A stretch of DNA of 60,000 nucleotides from Takakia lepidozioides (Eukaryota > Streptophyta > Takakiopsida > Takakiales > Takakiaceae): positions 1,986,001-2,046,000 of the forward strand of contig CM060734.1 in assembly GCA_030704615.1 (NCBI GenBank), in the 5' to 3' direction. The position numbers were made by a program, and so were the translations under genes. Of this stretch, positions 21,716 through 33,090 are shown piece by piece. The notes beneath the pieces are model-generated. The model made no database searches, was not told the origin of the DNA, and saw only the letters and a list, made by a program, of their open reading frames with translations. Within the stretch, counting starts at the first letter, position 1; each line of letters opens with the position of its first letter.

Positions 21716-22330
21716 AGATAGCATTAATATAAAGTCCATGCAAGCAGCGTAGCGGGCCTTTTGGATGCGGTATTCAGGCCAGAGTCGGTCATGCAGGTGA
21801 CATTCCACTTGTTGGCGTTGTGTTGCTTGTCAAGCTTGGTGTTGTATGAGCAGGGTCTGGATCTGCAAAACAGAGAGGCAATGTGCGGGAATTAGAGTAC
21901 GTTATATGGGAGAGGGTGGAGAAAGTACTGGACAGTGTCATGGGCCAGCAATGAGGAGCGGATCTTGTCTGATACAAGGAATTGAGGTCGATCAGGGGTG
22001 GGAGTAGGGGAATAACGTGAGAAGGGGGGTGTTGTAAACAACGTGGCTGGATTGTAGCAGGGTGGGGGGTAGTGGGGGTATGTGCCTGGTGTCCAGTGTG
22101 AGGTGGGTGATGGCTGCAGAACGAAGAGAAGTGGATGGACAAGAGTAGCCAACGCGGGTGGAACTGATTGGGTGGACAATGGGTTTATGGTGGCTGTTCC
22201 CCGCTGGAAGACTAGAAAAAAGAGAGGGGGGTGGGGGGGGTGGGGGTACGTTGGATTTAAACAGGATGATGTATACCTGGCTGTGTTATTGTGCAATGCT
22301 AGTCACTCAGATGGATCATTTGGCAAGTCT

Positions 22331-23400
22331 GGAGCTGGAATTTTAGCACCAGGCCAGAGCTAATTCAAGCAAGAATATCACAGGGAGTAAAATAAGAATC
22401 CACTTAAAATATACCAAGTTATATCCCGAAGGACATGAAGGAGCTTTTAGAAAACAAAGTGTAATCTAAAGAAGCTTTACAAAGTAATACTTGGCAGTTT
22501 ACAAGCAAGACCAACATAGATGTGTCTGCTCATTATTCAGTAAGTGGCTCAAAAAGCTAAAATACAGACAAGATGGTCAAATCTGAAGCTGGTATTTTAG
22601 TGCCAGACCAGAGATACTTGAAAGCAGGAACACCACAGGTAGTACATTTTAGAGTCCACAAAGAAAATACCAAGTAATGACCCAAACAAATGGGGGAGCT
22701 TTTAGAAAACAGTTTGTAGTCTAAAGAGCCCTACTAAAGTATTGCTTGGTAGTTTATACGTAGAAACAACATATAATGTCTGTTTGTACATTCAACAAGT
22801 GGTTCAACAATGCACTGCTTGGTGTTTTAGAACAACTACAATGTAATCTGCAGAGTTCTTCATAGTAACTAATTGCTTGGTAACATAACAGCCAGATTTG
22901 TCTTAAGAATCCACTTACAACATACCAAGATATATCCCAAAGGACATGGAGGAGCTTTTAGAAATAGAGTGTAATGTAAAAAAACTCTACAAAGTAATGT
23001 TTGGCAGTTTACAAGTAAGAACAACATAGATATGTCTGCTCTACATTCAGTAAGTGGTTCAAAAAGCTAAAAATACAGCCAGGGCAAATCTGGAGCTGGT
23101 ATTTCAATGCCAGACGAGAGATAATTCAAGCCAAGAACATCACAGGTAGTACATTTTAAAGTCCACAAGGAACATACCAAGTTATGTCCCAAACAAATGG
23201 GGAAGCTTTTAGAAAAAGTGTGTAGTCTAAAGAGCCCTACAAAGGTACTGCTTGGTAGTTTATTATAAGTAGAAACAACATGTAATGTCTGTTTTTACAT
23301 TCAACAAGTGGTTCAAGAATGCACTACTTGGTGTTTTAGAACAGCTAGAATGTAATCTGCAGAGTTCTTCATAGTAGCCTGCTTGATAACATAATATTCA
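22331..23400. repeat. Dimeric satellite, about 510 bp period
   Basis: Blocks beginning with AGCTGG(A/T)ATTTTAG recur. AAGAATCCACTTA occurs at 22394 and 22905 (511 bp apart), and the second block type at 22587 and 23094 (507 bp apart). Within each period the halves are related (GGAGCTTTTAGAAA... CAGTAAGTGG/CAACAAGTGG), giving roughly 255-bp monomers in a higher-order repeat of two copies. No coding capacity seen. Confidence 0.8.
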
Positions 23401-23894
23401 GATCTATCTTAAGCTCAAAAGTACTGCCTTGTATTGCATATATTAAAACAGCTTAAGCTTGGCTGTTTCAAACTAACTAGGTATTTCCAAAAGCATTTCA
23501 TGGTATACTTTACACAAAACAGCTTGTGATTCTGAAAGCACCATGAATCAGTCTATCATAGGCTCAATTGTCATGACCAAAAGTACTGTATGGTACTTAC
23601 AAGTAAAAGCAGCATAGATTGACTTGCTTTAAAATTGAATGAGTAATCCTAGGGCTGGAGAGTATTAACCAGTTCCATGTCATCAAAAAACTCACCAGAA
23701 CCAGGTGTGGGTATGGTATCCCAGAACCCTGGTAGCATGTAGTCATTGTTAACAAGAGTCCTTTAAAGAATGTTTGTATTCTAAAGGCTCAACATAAAAC
23801 TGCTACAGCCAACAAACAAAGGTTGGTTGCAAGAACCCAAAACCAAAAAGGAGGAGGTTGAAAGTAGATCAATGTTCCTCGCTGAAGCAATGCG
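23401..23894. other. Noncoding interval between satellite and repeat A
   Basis: No domain-bearing ORF. It is AT-rich with residual similarity to the preceding satellite up to about 23430. Confidence 0.3.
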
Positions 23895-24606
23895 TAGCTG
23901 GCCATGGTGATGGTGCAGCCCTGATGGTCCAGCCCTGATATGGTGATGGTGTTAAACAAAGGAATGCTGAAAACTTTGTCAGACTTTCAATGTAATCATG
24001 GACACTGACCCAAACCTCCCAAACCTGAACTAGGTCTTGGGGCAAAGAATAGAGTATCTGATTATACCCTGGTGTGTAAGCTGCCAAAACAACAGGCTGC
24101 AGCCTTGATAAGGTGATGGTGGTAAACAAAAGCAAGGTGGAACTTAGTTTCCAGGCCTTCGATGGTTATGCTTTGATGTATAACTGCCATTTAAAAAACA
24201 GTTTGCAGCCCTGATATGGTGATGATTTTAAACCAAGGCAAGCTGGAATATTGTTTTCAGGCCTTCTGTGTAATCATTGGTAACATTCTTAGCAAGCTGA
24301 AAATGTATTTCTTGCTATGAACAGCGGTAAATGGACCTCTATATGGTCATGGTTACTTGTGGGTCAATCACCTTGGTATGGCACTTGGTTTCCAGGCCTT
24401 CTATAAATCATTGGTGCTTTTTTAAGCAAGCTGAACATGAAGTTCTTGCTATGAACAATGGTGAACGGGTCTCTACATTTTCCCACCCCCCCACCCAGGG
24501 ATTTCATTGACTTTGAAGTCTGGGGTTTGTCATAAAGCTGACTTGTGAATGAAGCATGGTTTGCCTTTGTTATGAGGCCGATTTGTCATTAATCTGACAA
24601 TGACCT
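23895..24606. repeat. Repeat A, copy 1
   Basis: Direct duplicate of 27672-28416 with few differences (shared landmarks GGCCATGGTGATGGTGCAGC, a C run with ACCCAGGGATTTC, and AATCTGACAATGACCT at the end). This copy continues into AGTCAGGTCTTGTCC, so it is the uninterrupted version at the point where copy 2 is interrupted. Confidence 0.9.
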
Positions 24607-25589
24607 AGTCAGGTCTTGTCCATGTCTTGACATGACATAGTATCTTCCCTCTCTTCTTTAGACCAGTGTACTTGGTGGTTCCTGCACACATTATCAACCA
24701 ATCTCCTTTCTTTTTCAAGTTTTATGTTTGATTTACTAACACCTCATTCTGAGCATGACAGAAGGTGATCAAACATGTTCTTGTTTGGAGTGTTGAACCC
24801 AAGGCAATGGGAAGGTCAAAGCCAAGAGATATCAGCCTCCTCTCCCGCCATGACCATGGTGTGGTGCAAGTAAGTCCTTCATAAGGTAAGATCTTATTCA
24901 GCAAAAATATGTTGGCTGATTGGACATGGAGAGTAAGGCATCCTTGAAGGTACCTAAGATAAGCATAGAACATCTATAGGGCTTCTGAGTGCTGATATTT
25001 TGAGCTAGGCCCTGGTAAGTGTTGATGTACCTTCGTTTGTTACAACTTGCCAACTTGGAACATGCCAATGGCAGAAAATTCAAACCTGCCCCCATTGGTT
25101 TTGTACACATGTGGTACCCAAAACATGGGCTAGGTAAACACTAAAGGGCTGATAAAAGTTTCTTTCTTGTTTGTTGCTTCATGAATTTCGGAGTTGAGGT
25201 CCCTTCATTGGCCTCATCTTTCCATTACCAGAGCTTATGTGAAGCTAAAAGGCAAAACTCTACATTCTGATGTAAGTGCTGTTGTACCTTCGCTTGTCCC
25301 TGTTTGTTTTGTTTCTTGACCTGGGAGTGTGGAGATTGAAGGCATATTTATTTTCTATGGTTCATCAGTAAACCAAAAACAAATACTACAAAGTAGAGGG
25401 AGATTCTTTATGAGATGGGGCCTGGTATGCACTCCCTTAGGGGGTGAGTGCATACCACACTCAATCCATAAGGAGCTGCCATACCAGGGGATGGATGGTG
25501 GGTACCCTCTCTCCCTCCTTCCTTGGATCTGGCTGGTTCTATTAAAACTTGATAGTTTAAGACCAATGGTATGTTACCTAACCCCTAAT
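24607..25589. other. Unique-looking interval with a stem-loop
   Basis: No recognised coding domain. At 25427-25459 GGTATGCACTC pairs with GAGTGCATACC around a short centre, and the surrounding text repeats CATACCA words. Bases 24601-24652 recur in inverted form at about 37876-37924. Confidence 0.5.
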
Positions 25590-26290
25590 TAACCTTCTTG
25601 AGATTTTTCATCCATATTGGATGATTTCTGGTTACTTTGTGGATGGATTTTGCTGATGGGTAATTAACTGTGAATAAGTTCATCCATAAAGGATGAACTT
25701 TCTACTTTGCGGATGAAATCATAAGTCGGTTGATCTACCTTTGGCAGAATTCATCCATACTGGATGTATTTTTTGGATGAATCAGTTACTGGGTGTTTAA
25801 CCACTTACTTCTGTTCATTGGCACCGGATGAATTTCTTTACTTGACGGATGATGTCATCAGTTGGTTGATTTACTTATGGCAGAATTCATCCATACCGGA
25901 TGAATTTCTATTTTTGGGATGAAATCCTTTGCTGGAAAATTAACCATCCGCCTTAGTTCATCCATACCGGATGAACTTTTTACTTCTTGGATGAAGGCAG
26001 CAAGTGGATTTTTCATTTATCAAAATTCATCCATACCGGATGATTTACTTGCAGGATGAAGTTCGAGTTTGGTTAATTTTTCGGTTATTTACATAACCTG
26101 GATTTTTTATAAGGTCGTGATGTTTTTATCCTAATGAAGCCATCTTATTATTATTATTTCATCCCTATCTGGATGTCATCCTTAGAGGATGACACAGAGA
26201 TGAAAAATCGGGAGCAGATTAACGTTCATTCGTTAATTTCATCCTGCTTGGATGAAATATCGGTGGATTTGATCCCGCGTGGATGAAATC
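25590..26290. repeat. TTCATCC-N5-GGATGAA palindrome array
   Basis: Palindromes of 21-23 bp start at 25678, 25749, 25813, 25884, 25956 and 26024, steps 64-72 bp. Two are perfect (arms GTTCATCC and AATTCATCC, centres ATAAA and ATACC). A second GGATGAA word lies between most pairs. Weaker copies continue to 26290. The array marks the arm of a repeated element that is also seen at 28.6-28.8 and 37.4-37.6 kb. Confidence 0.9.
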
Positions 26291-26980
26291 ACGGGAAATC
26301 GCACTTCATCTCCTCCCTGCCCTAACCTTCTGCACGACGATCGTGCTTAAGGGATGGCGGGAGCTGAGAGATGGTGGCGGAGTGTCCATTGAGCCCGATT
26401 CAGGCGCCCTTGAATGCTATGGAGCTGCGTCATTAAGGCCTGTAGGTGTTCTGGCAAGATTCCCCTCTTGGGGTGTGCAATGGCGGCAGTACCTGCAATT
26501 TCCCTGTGGCGGTTGTCTCTCATGTTTGGCGGACAATCTACCTAGGCTGTGTTTGCTTGCTGTGACCTTCATTGATCATCAAGATACAGCGGCGCATCTT
26601 AAGACCTCAGGGAAGTGACTGAACCCTTTAAAATGTTTGGGCAATTCACTTTCTTTGTGCATTCTTGTTTGTTGGTCTTGGGAGCCATGGCGCAGGCCTC
26701 TCTTCCGCAAGCCATCAAGGTATTGGCTTGTACATGCTCTGTTTCCTTTCTGCCCTTGCTTTGGGATGCATGTTGTACAGCGATAACAAGCGTGAGACCT
26801 GTGATTCACCTGGGGTTCCACATCTTCTCTAACTTTGAATGTTTTTTATTTCATGTGATGGGACCAGGTGAGGGTCCTCACTTAATATGAATTTTAAAGC
26901 TTGAAGTTGATTGGAATCGAGTTGAAGATGCGACGGCATGACATCTGTATCTTTAGGGGAGAAAAATCTTTTCTTCCTCT
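26291..26980. other. Inner part of the transposon-like arm
   Basis: Less AT-rich than the palindrome array. The segment with CCTGTGATTCACCTGGGG and GGACCAGGTGAGGGTCCTCA at about 26800-26880 recurs inverted at about 36860-36950, consistent with left and right arms of related elements. An ORF at 26283-26618 has no domain support. Function unknown. Confidence 0.5.
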
Positions 26981-27666
26981 TTCCCTTTATCTTGATGGCT
27001 CTTGTTCTCAACCTGGTATGGTGGACACTCAGTCATTAGGGTGTTTATCTCTTGTTCCCTGTGGCATCTTGTTGTGACAATGGAGCAATTATGTGGCAAG
27101 CTGGCGGCTTTAAGATATCTGGGGCCAAGCAGCAACGTAGGGCAGATCTGTTTTTTGACCAGACAGTGTTCTTTACTTTAAAGCTTTGTAAGCTTGGCCT
27201 CTTTTAGGAGCTGGCTGCTTTAGGACCTCTGGTGCCATGCGAAATTGATATGGCTGGCTCTTCTTTGGCCAGATATGGTCCCTGGTTACATGCCCTTGGT
27301 TGCTTGGCTTTTTTAATGGACAATGTCCATGGTGATAAGCCATTATTGGTTGTGAAGAAGCTGATTCAGGACCTGTGTTCAGGTTGCTTTAGGATAAATG
27401 ATACCAAGGCAGCCTGCTGGCCTGATGGAATGAACAATTCAGACCCTCTGTGTGTTGTTTTATGAATGATTGCATGGCCTGCAAATCTGATTACAGCCTG
27501 TTATGGTAATGATACCCTAACCCCAGACATAGAACTTGGTCTTGGGGCATAGAACATGGTGTGGGAACACTACTCTACCCTGTCATTGCATTAGCCCCAA
27601 ATCTAAAACAGATCATGGGGCAAAAAACATGGTGTCAGAACATGACTTGATTGACTTGTTTTGACC
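26981..27666. repeat. Repeat B, copy 1
   Basis: About 690 bp nearly identical to 36111-36806 (shared TCTTGATGGCTCTTGTTCT, ACTCAGTCATTAGGGTG, GGTCCCTGGTTACATGCCC). Short ORFs inside differ by frameshifts between copies and are not credible genes. It is followed directly by repeat A copy 2. Confidence 0.92.
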
Positions 27667-27671
27667 TCTAT

Positions 27672-28416
27672 ATGGCCATGGTGATGGTGCAGCCCTGATA
27701 TGGTGATGGTGTTAAACAAAGGAACGCTGAAAACTTTGTCAGAATTTCCATGTAATCATGGACACTGACCAAACCTGAACTAGGTCTTGGGGCAAAGAAT
27801 AGAGTATCTGATTACACCCTGGTGTGTAAGCTGCCAAAACAACAGGCTGCAACCTTGATAAGGTGCTGGTGGTAAACAAAAGAAAGCTGGAACTTTCAGG
27901 CCTTCGATGGTTATGCTTTGATGTATAAACTGCCATAAAAAACAGTTTGCAGCCCTGATATGGTGATGATTGTAAACTAAGGAAAGCTGGAACATTGTTT
28001 TCAGGCCTTCTGTGTAATCATTGGTAGCATTCTTAGCAAGCTGAAAATGTATTTCTTGCTATGAACAGCGGTAAATGGACCTCTATATGGTCATGGTTAC
28101 TTGTGGGTCAATCACCTTGGTATGGCACTTGGTTTCCAGGCCTTCTATAAATCATTGGTGCGTTTTTGAGCAAGCTGAACATGAAGTTCTTGCTATGAAC
28201 AATGGTAAACGGGTCTCTACATTTTCCCACCCCCCCACCCAGGGATTTCATTGACTTTGAAGTCCGGGGTTTGTCATAAAGCTGACTTGTGAATGAAGAA
28301 TGGTTGATAATGCCTTTGTTATGAGGCTGATTTGTCATTAATCTGACTTGTGAATGAAGAATGGTTGATAATGCCTTTGTTATGAGGCTGATTTGTCATT
28401 AATCTGACAATGACCT
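27672..28416. repeat. Repeat A, copy 2, with internal 61-bp tandem duplication
   Basis: Duplicate of 23895-24606. A 61-bp unit beginning CTGACTTGTGAATGAAG is present twice (28282 and 28343). The copy ends at AATCTGACAATGACCT (28416), where TGCTGCTGCTCAG begins; the paralogue continues uninterrupted, so an element end lies at 28416/28417. Confidence 0.9.
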
Positions 28417-28545
28417 TGCTGCTGCTCAGCCCCCCCCCGCTGGCCTTCTTGGTTTTTTTCATTTCCATCAAGTTGTGGAGAGAGGGGGAGTTTTTTTTTT
28501 TTTTTTTTTGGTTTTTTCCCCTCATCTCTCCCTCTGTCAACTGGG
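28417..28545 (+). repeat. Left terminal repeat of a transposon-like element
   Basis: TGCTGCTGCTCAG, a C run, GGCCTTCTTGG, a T run and CCCTCATCTCTCCCTC. The same order, inverted, is found at 37716-37791 and again in direct orientation at 37792-37858. Together with the interrupted repeat A copy this defines a terminal inverted repeat. Confidence 0.6.
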
Positions 28546-28599
28546 TCTATGGAATTGTTATCCCAACTTCCATTTTTTTTTCTACGATCGAGGGTTGCA

Positions 28600-28840
28600 T
28601 GACAAACAGGATGAAAATCATCCGGTTTTCATCTCAAATACCTAGGCTTCATCCAATTTTTCATTACAGCCTATCCTAATTTCATCCAGCCTATACGGCA
28701 GCTGTGATGAATTTCACCTAGGTGAGATCTCTCGATGTTTTTCATCCTACTGTAAATGAAAATCATTAACTGACTTTCTGTCAGCCGATATCAGTGCTGA
28801 AAGGGATGAAAATCATCTTGCCACTGGATGACTGTCGTGA
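28600..28840. repeat. GGATGAA/TTCATCC motifs in left arm
   Basis: Motifs such as GGATGAAAATCATCC at about 28609 and several TTCATCC or GGATGAA words, less regular than the 25.6-26.3 kb array. Same motif family as the right arm at 37434-37640. Confidence 0.7.
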
Positions 28841-29581
28841 CCTGACAAGGTGTTGTTACTGCAAACCCTATCCCCGCCTCTTGCGTTGAAGAATCTCGCG
28901 ATGGCAGCCCCGAAGAAGATGAATTCGTGCTGCATTTACGTTGCGCTGCCGCTTCCAGGTCTTTTTAAAGCCTCTATGAATGTCGCCCTCATGGATTCTT
29001 TAAGGAGACGGCGGTCTTTGTAATATGCGGGAAGGCCCTTTGCTTTGTTTTTTGCTGCAATAGGGAACAGATGGCAGTAATGGCTGATTACTGCCTAACT
29101 TTTTTTGGGGGATTCCCTATGAATCCTTCCCCCTGGATCATTGATGAACGACAGCGCTCCTATCTGTACACAGGAAGTCCCCCTTCCCTTTAAAAATCTT
29201 GTCATGCTTGATACAGCTCTCTTTCTTGTTCAACTTTGATTTGCAAGGATCGGCTGCTGTTAGGTGTCTAAGCTGTGGTGTTATCCGAGGCTTTATTTCC
29301 AAATCAGCTGGGTTGAGGAGCTATGGCTACCATCCCCCAAACACTAAAAAAGGTTTTTTGTGTTTGGTGTTCTTCCCTAAATTTCATGGTATTCTCTCTA
29401 CTTAGAATCTACATGTTTGACATGGATAGCAACTGTGAACGCCTGCCACTCACCTCGTGCATCCTCACTAACACACAATTTTTTGTGGTGGTTTTTGGGA
29501 CGGGCACAGGTGAGGGCATTCACCTTTCATGATGATTGCTAAGGTCTGCAGGATACCAGGTGGTTTTCAAGGGAATGAAGA
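28841..29581. other. Interior of left arm, no gene recognised
   Basis: No domain-bearing ORF. GGGCACAGGTGAGGGCATTC at about 29500 resembles the GACCAGGTGAGGGTCCTC segment of the arm at 26.87 kb, supporting common descent of the arms. Confidence 0.4.
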
Positions 29582-29699
29582 TGTCAGTCAGCCGCTGTGG
29601 GTTCATCATGGAATGTCGAAAAGCCAGCGACTTTCTGGGTTGTCAGTCAGCCGCTGTGGATTCATCATGGAATGTCGAAAAGCTAGCGACTTTCTGGGT
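29582..29699. repeat. 59-bp tandem duplication
   Basis: Two adjacent units (29582-29640 and 29641-29699) beginning TGTCAGTCAGCCGCTGTGG and differing at only a few positions. Confidence 0.95.
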
Positions 29700-29805
29700 T
29701 TTTCAGATCCATCTTCTTCTAGTTTTCTTTACTTTTGAGCAGTATATATGACAGGGGTAATCACTTCCAGAATGTACGGACCCTTCTAGTGTTGGCATTT
29801 TGAGC

Positions 29806-29945
29806 TGGGATGTATGTGTGTGATATACACATCCTTGACTGTACTTTCAATCATTTCTAGAAGAGTGATTAAGCGACGCCTGTTTGCATTGATAATTAGG
29901 GCTGTGATGTATGTGTGGGACACGTACATCCTTGAATACACCCTG
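29806..29945. repeat. Repeated GATGTATGTGTG...CATCC stem-loop motif
   Basis: A self-complementary segment GGATGT...ACATCC occurs near 29810-29836 and again, altered, near 29909-29935 (GATGTATGTGTG, then TACATCCTTGA). Two copies only. Confidence 0.5.
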
Positions 29946-30124
29946 ATTTGTTTTGCCCCCTGTTTTACATGTGATACCTGGTTGATACACCCAAACCTAA
30001 CATCTGCAGTTACTTTTAGATAATAAGGCTTCTGGGATAAACATATCTGTGCTGCATGTCTTTTTACAACAACATTTTGGGTACCAATGAAGCAAAGTTT
30101 CCTTTCATGTCTTAGCATCAGCCG

Positions 30125-30830
30125 TAGATTAGGATGCTATACCACCTGGATATGTGCATGACATGCATTGAGAGTTTGCAGAACCAGATCCCAGTATGGT
30201 TTTCTCAATGTTGGTAGCTTGTACCAGGGTCTGGGTTGATTAGACTATGTAAACACAGGGACATCAATACCTGATGCCTCAACCATTCATGGTCATTCTG
30301 ATGCCAATACAAAATGACATTGGTATGTCTGGCTACTGTATTTTTCAAAATTCCCAGGTGTTGTGAAAGAGCTCTTTTTCCTGCTGTGGTGTAACTGTCT
30401 GAAATGCCATGTCAGGAGCTTTGATTTGCATCTGCAACAGTTTTTGAAGGTCTTTTCCCTTCATAACTTAGCATCTGCTGTAGTTTATGGTGCTAAAACA
30501 ACCTAGATATATGCATATAATGCACTAATACTTTGCAGAACCAGATTCCAGTATGGTTTGTTTCAATGCTGATAGCATCTGCCATGGTCTGGATTAATTT
30601 GACTACATGAACACATGGGCATCAATACCTGATACCTCAACCATTCATGGTCATTTCTGGTGCCAGTAGGAAATGTCTCTGGCATGTTTGGTTACTGTAT
30701 TTTTTGAAGTACCCAGGTGTTATGAAAGAGTTCTTTTTCTGTGGAGTAACTGTCTGATGTGCTTTGTCTTGAGCTACTATCTGCATCTGTAAAAGTTTTG
30801 AGGGGCTTGTACAATCTGGAAATATTTATC
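30125..30830. repeat. 357-bp tandem repeat
   Basis: GCAGAACCAGAT at 30178 and 30535 gives a period of 357 bp. Shared landmarks include CATCAATACCTGAT, CTCAACCATTCATGGTCAT and CCCAGGTGTT. A third, weaker unit may extend to 31250. No coding capacity. Confidence 0.85.
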
Positions 30831-31384
30831 AGTGATGTACAACCCTCTTATAAAACTTTCAGTATAGTCTTTTCAATACCATTAACTGCTGCCTGGGTTT
30901 AAGGTACTTAGCCAACTTGGAAAAATATGCATCAATGACTGATGCCTACGATTTTCCGGGGATTTATTTTATACCACTTTAAACTGATACTGGCATATGG
31001 ACTCTGTAATTCTGAGGTACCCTGGCTCCTTCTTTTTTTGATGTGCAGCTCATGTGTTTTTGATAATCTCATCAACACATAAGATATGGTGTAAAATTGT
31101 ACTGTACACCTGTGTGTTTGATCTTCAGATGCATCTGCTATGATATAGCTGTGCCGTGGCCCATAGTATTTATACCAATCTGCATACATAAGCATCAACA
31201 CCTGATGCTTAGACCTTTCAGAGGCATAATACCAGTATGATACCCTGCTGGCTTTATCAAAGTACTTAGTCCTTAAGGTAAATACTTTTTTAAGATCAGA
31301 TGAGGGGTTATGATAACCTGCAACACCGTGATGTAGAAAGTTACTTTACTAAACTGTTTGATGCCTCTGATACCCTTTCAAAAA

Positions 31385-32062
31385 TATCAAGTTCTTATCG
31401 CCTTAGCTGCCATATATAATTATCATATACATCAACTAGATGTCCAGACTGCTTTCCTCCATGGACATCTCCAAGAGGAGATCTATATGCAACAGCCCCC
31501 GGGTTATGTTCAACCTGGATGCGAGGCCAAAGTATGTAGATTGTTGAAAACCCTTTACGGGTTGAAACAAAGTCCACGGATGTGGTACGAGAGGTTTAAT
31601 AACCATCTTTTACAAATAGGTTACACAACGTGCCTTGGAGATCCCAATGTTTATGTTAGGAGAACGAAGGAAGGAACATTTGTTCAACTCAGACTCTATG
31701 TCGATGACTCATTGGTTGTATCACCTAATTTGCAATATCTAGAACAATCCAAGGCGGAATTGGCAAATGAGTTTGCCATGACCGACGGTGGAGATGTTGA
31801 GTACTGTCTCGGCATTCAGGTGATAAGGAACAAGACTACAAAGTCCCTCCTACTCAGCCAAGCCAAATACATCTCCAACATCCTTGCGAAATACAATATG
31901 GTTGATTGTACCCCTAGCTCTACCCCGATGCCACGTGGATTTAAATTATCCAAAACAATGTGCCATGTGACACCTGCCGAAAAGCTTGCAATGGAAGTTG
32001 TTCCCTATGCTAATGCAATTGGCAGCCTCATCTACTTGGTCACCAATACTCGACCCAACCCT
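31385..32062 (+). pseudogene. Ty1/copia reverse transcriptase fragment
   Basis: Copia RT copies element RNA into DNA. The frame shows YHIHQLDVQTAFLHGHLQEE, IYMQQPPGYV, LLKTLYGLKQSPRMWYERF and the catalytic LYVDDSLVV, then YCLGIQVIRN and YANAIGSLIYLVTNTRPN. Similarity stops at about 32062 where a C-rich/T-run junction begins. The integrase side (upstream) is missing from about 31385. It is a truncated plus-strand fragment, not part of the minus-strand copia element at 38-41 kb, which lacks RT. Confidence 0.88.
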
Positions 32063-32279
32063 CCCCCTGGGTTTTTTTTAAAGAATTTCTTCTTGTTTTG
32101 GCCTAAGTGGAAACAGCAGCGACAGCAGCACAATTGATAGAACAAGGCACTGCTAATGAAGGCACCTTCCTCAACACATTTCAGCCTGTTTTTAACAATT
32201 TTGTCAATGGAAAATAAAAGTATTTTTTATTTGTCACACAAGTTTTTTTGAATTTTTTGAAATCTGATCTATAATTTGT

Positions 32280-32500
32280 CCATAATTTTGTATCAGAAAT
32301 TACACATAAGTGTTTGTTGGACTAAAGTGAGGATTGGTGTGTCACAACTTGTTTTAGATCGAAAGCTGAAATACCTTGCTCAGCAGCCCCTGACAGCTTT
32401 GCATTCCTCAAAGGAGGCGGATTATGTGCTACTCTATTGGTACTGGGAGGACTGCCTGAAACGCAGGTGTGCCATGCAAATGTTTCGATTGTAGGTTGTT
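32280..32500 (+). pseudogene. Possible copia RNase H remnant
   Basis: The frame contains QQPLTALHSSKEADYVLLYW, resembling the VALSSTEAEYVA block of copia RNase H, about 220 bp after the RT fragment on the same strand. Weak and short. Confidence 0.3.
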
Positions 32501-33090
32501 TGTCAAGTAATATAGAAGCATGGATCATTGTAAGACTTGAAAGATGAGGGGTGTTGAAGAGGCAGCATGCTTAAATGATTGTTGTTAAGTATGACTTGTA
32601 GTGTTCTTCAGCACTTCCCGAGTTGCAATCCAGAGTAAACTACTGTCAGGCAAGTTTTAACAAGGCACCAGGAGGGGTATGAAAGGAGGCTTTAAGCTGG
32701 TCAAGTGTCTTACACATTTGGAGTTTGAATTGCCATTGGGCTTAATATGAACATTTCAATGAAGCGTCACTTGGAAATCGTTTGGTAGCAAGTAGATCTA
32801 TGCGCAATGATGCATGCCTTTGCCATGCTGCTGCTTCTGTTCATGTGCAGGGTCTGTATACTGATTTTGTGTAGTATGTGTAGTATGTACGTATGTATGG
32901 ATTTTTAGAATTGCAGTATGTTCCTATGAGCAGCACTACATTTCCAGGAGTGTACACAATGTCACAGGCATATGCAGAAGCACAGTCAGAGTGTGAACAA
33001 TCCCTCACCCTAGACTCCCAAAATCTGTGAACTTTCCCACCCACATGTGGAATCACCCACACTGGCGTCATTGGCCACAACCACCCCCTC

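Larger units (their letters stand above)
17108..22330 (-). mobile_element. C-rich retroelement-like region with 2A motif
   Basis: The minus strand over about 5.2 kb is markedly C-rich (the plus strand is full of G runs) and carries chains of overlapping open frames rich in Pro, Ser, Thr and His. Between 20.6 and 19.0 kb, frames look like one ORF1-type polypeptide. At 17.85 kb a CGDIHPNPGP motif starts another frame. 2A motifs of this form are known in several non-LTR retrotransposon clades. No endonuclease or reverse transcriptase is visible, so class assignment is tentative. Confidence 0.35.

Noticed and set aside
26283-26618. 111-aa Cys/Leu-rich ORF as a gene in the arm
   Set aside because: No recognisable domain, and the homologous arm at 36.8-37.4 kb lacks an equivalent frame.
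28417-28545. Poly(T) and C run as a retroelement tail
   Set aside because: The same ordered block recurs inverted at 37.7 kb and is palindromic there, which fits a terminal inverted repeat better than a poly(A) tail.
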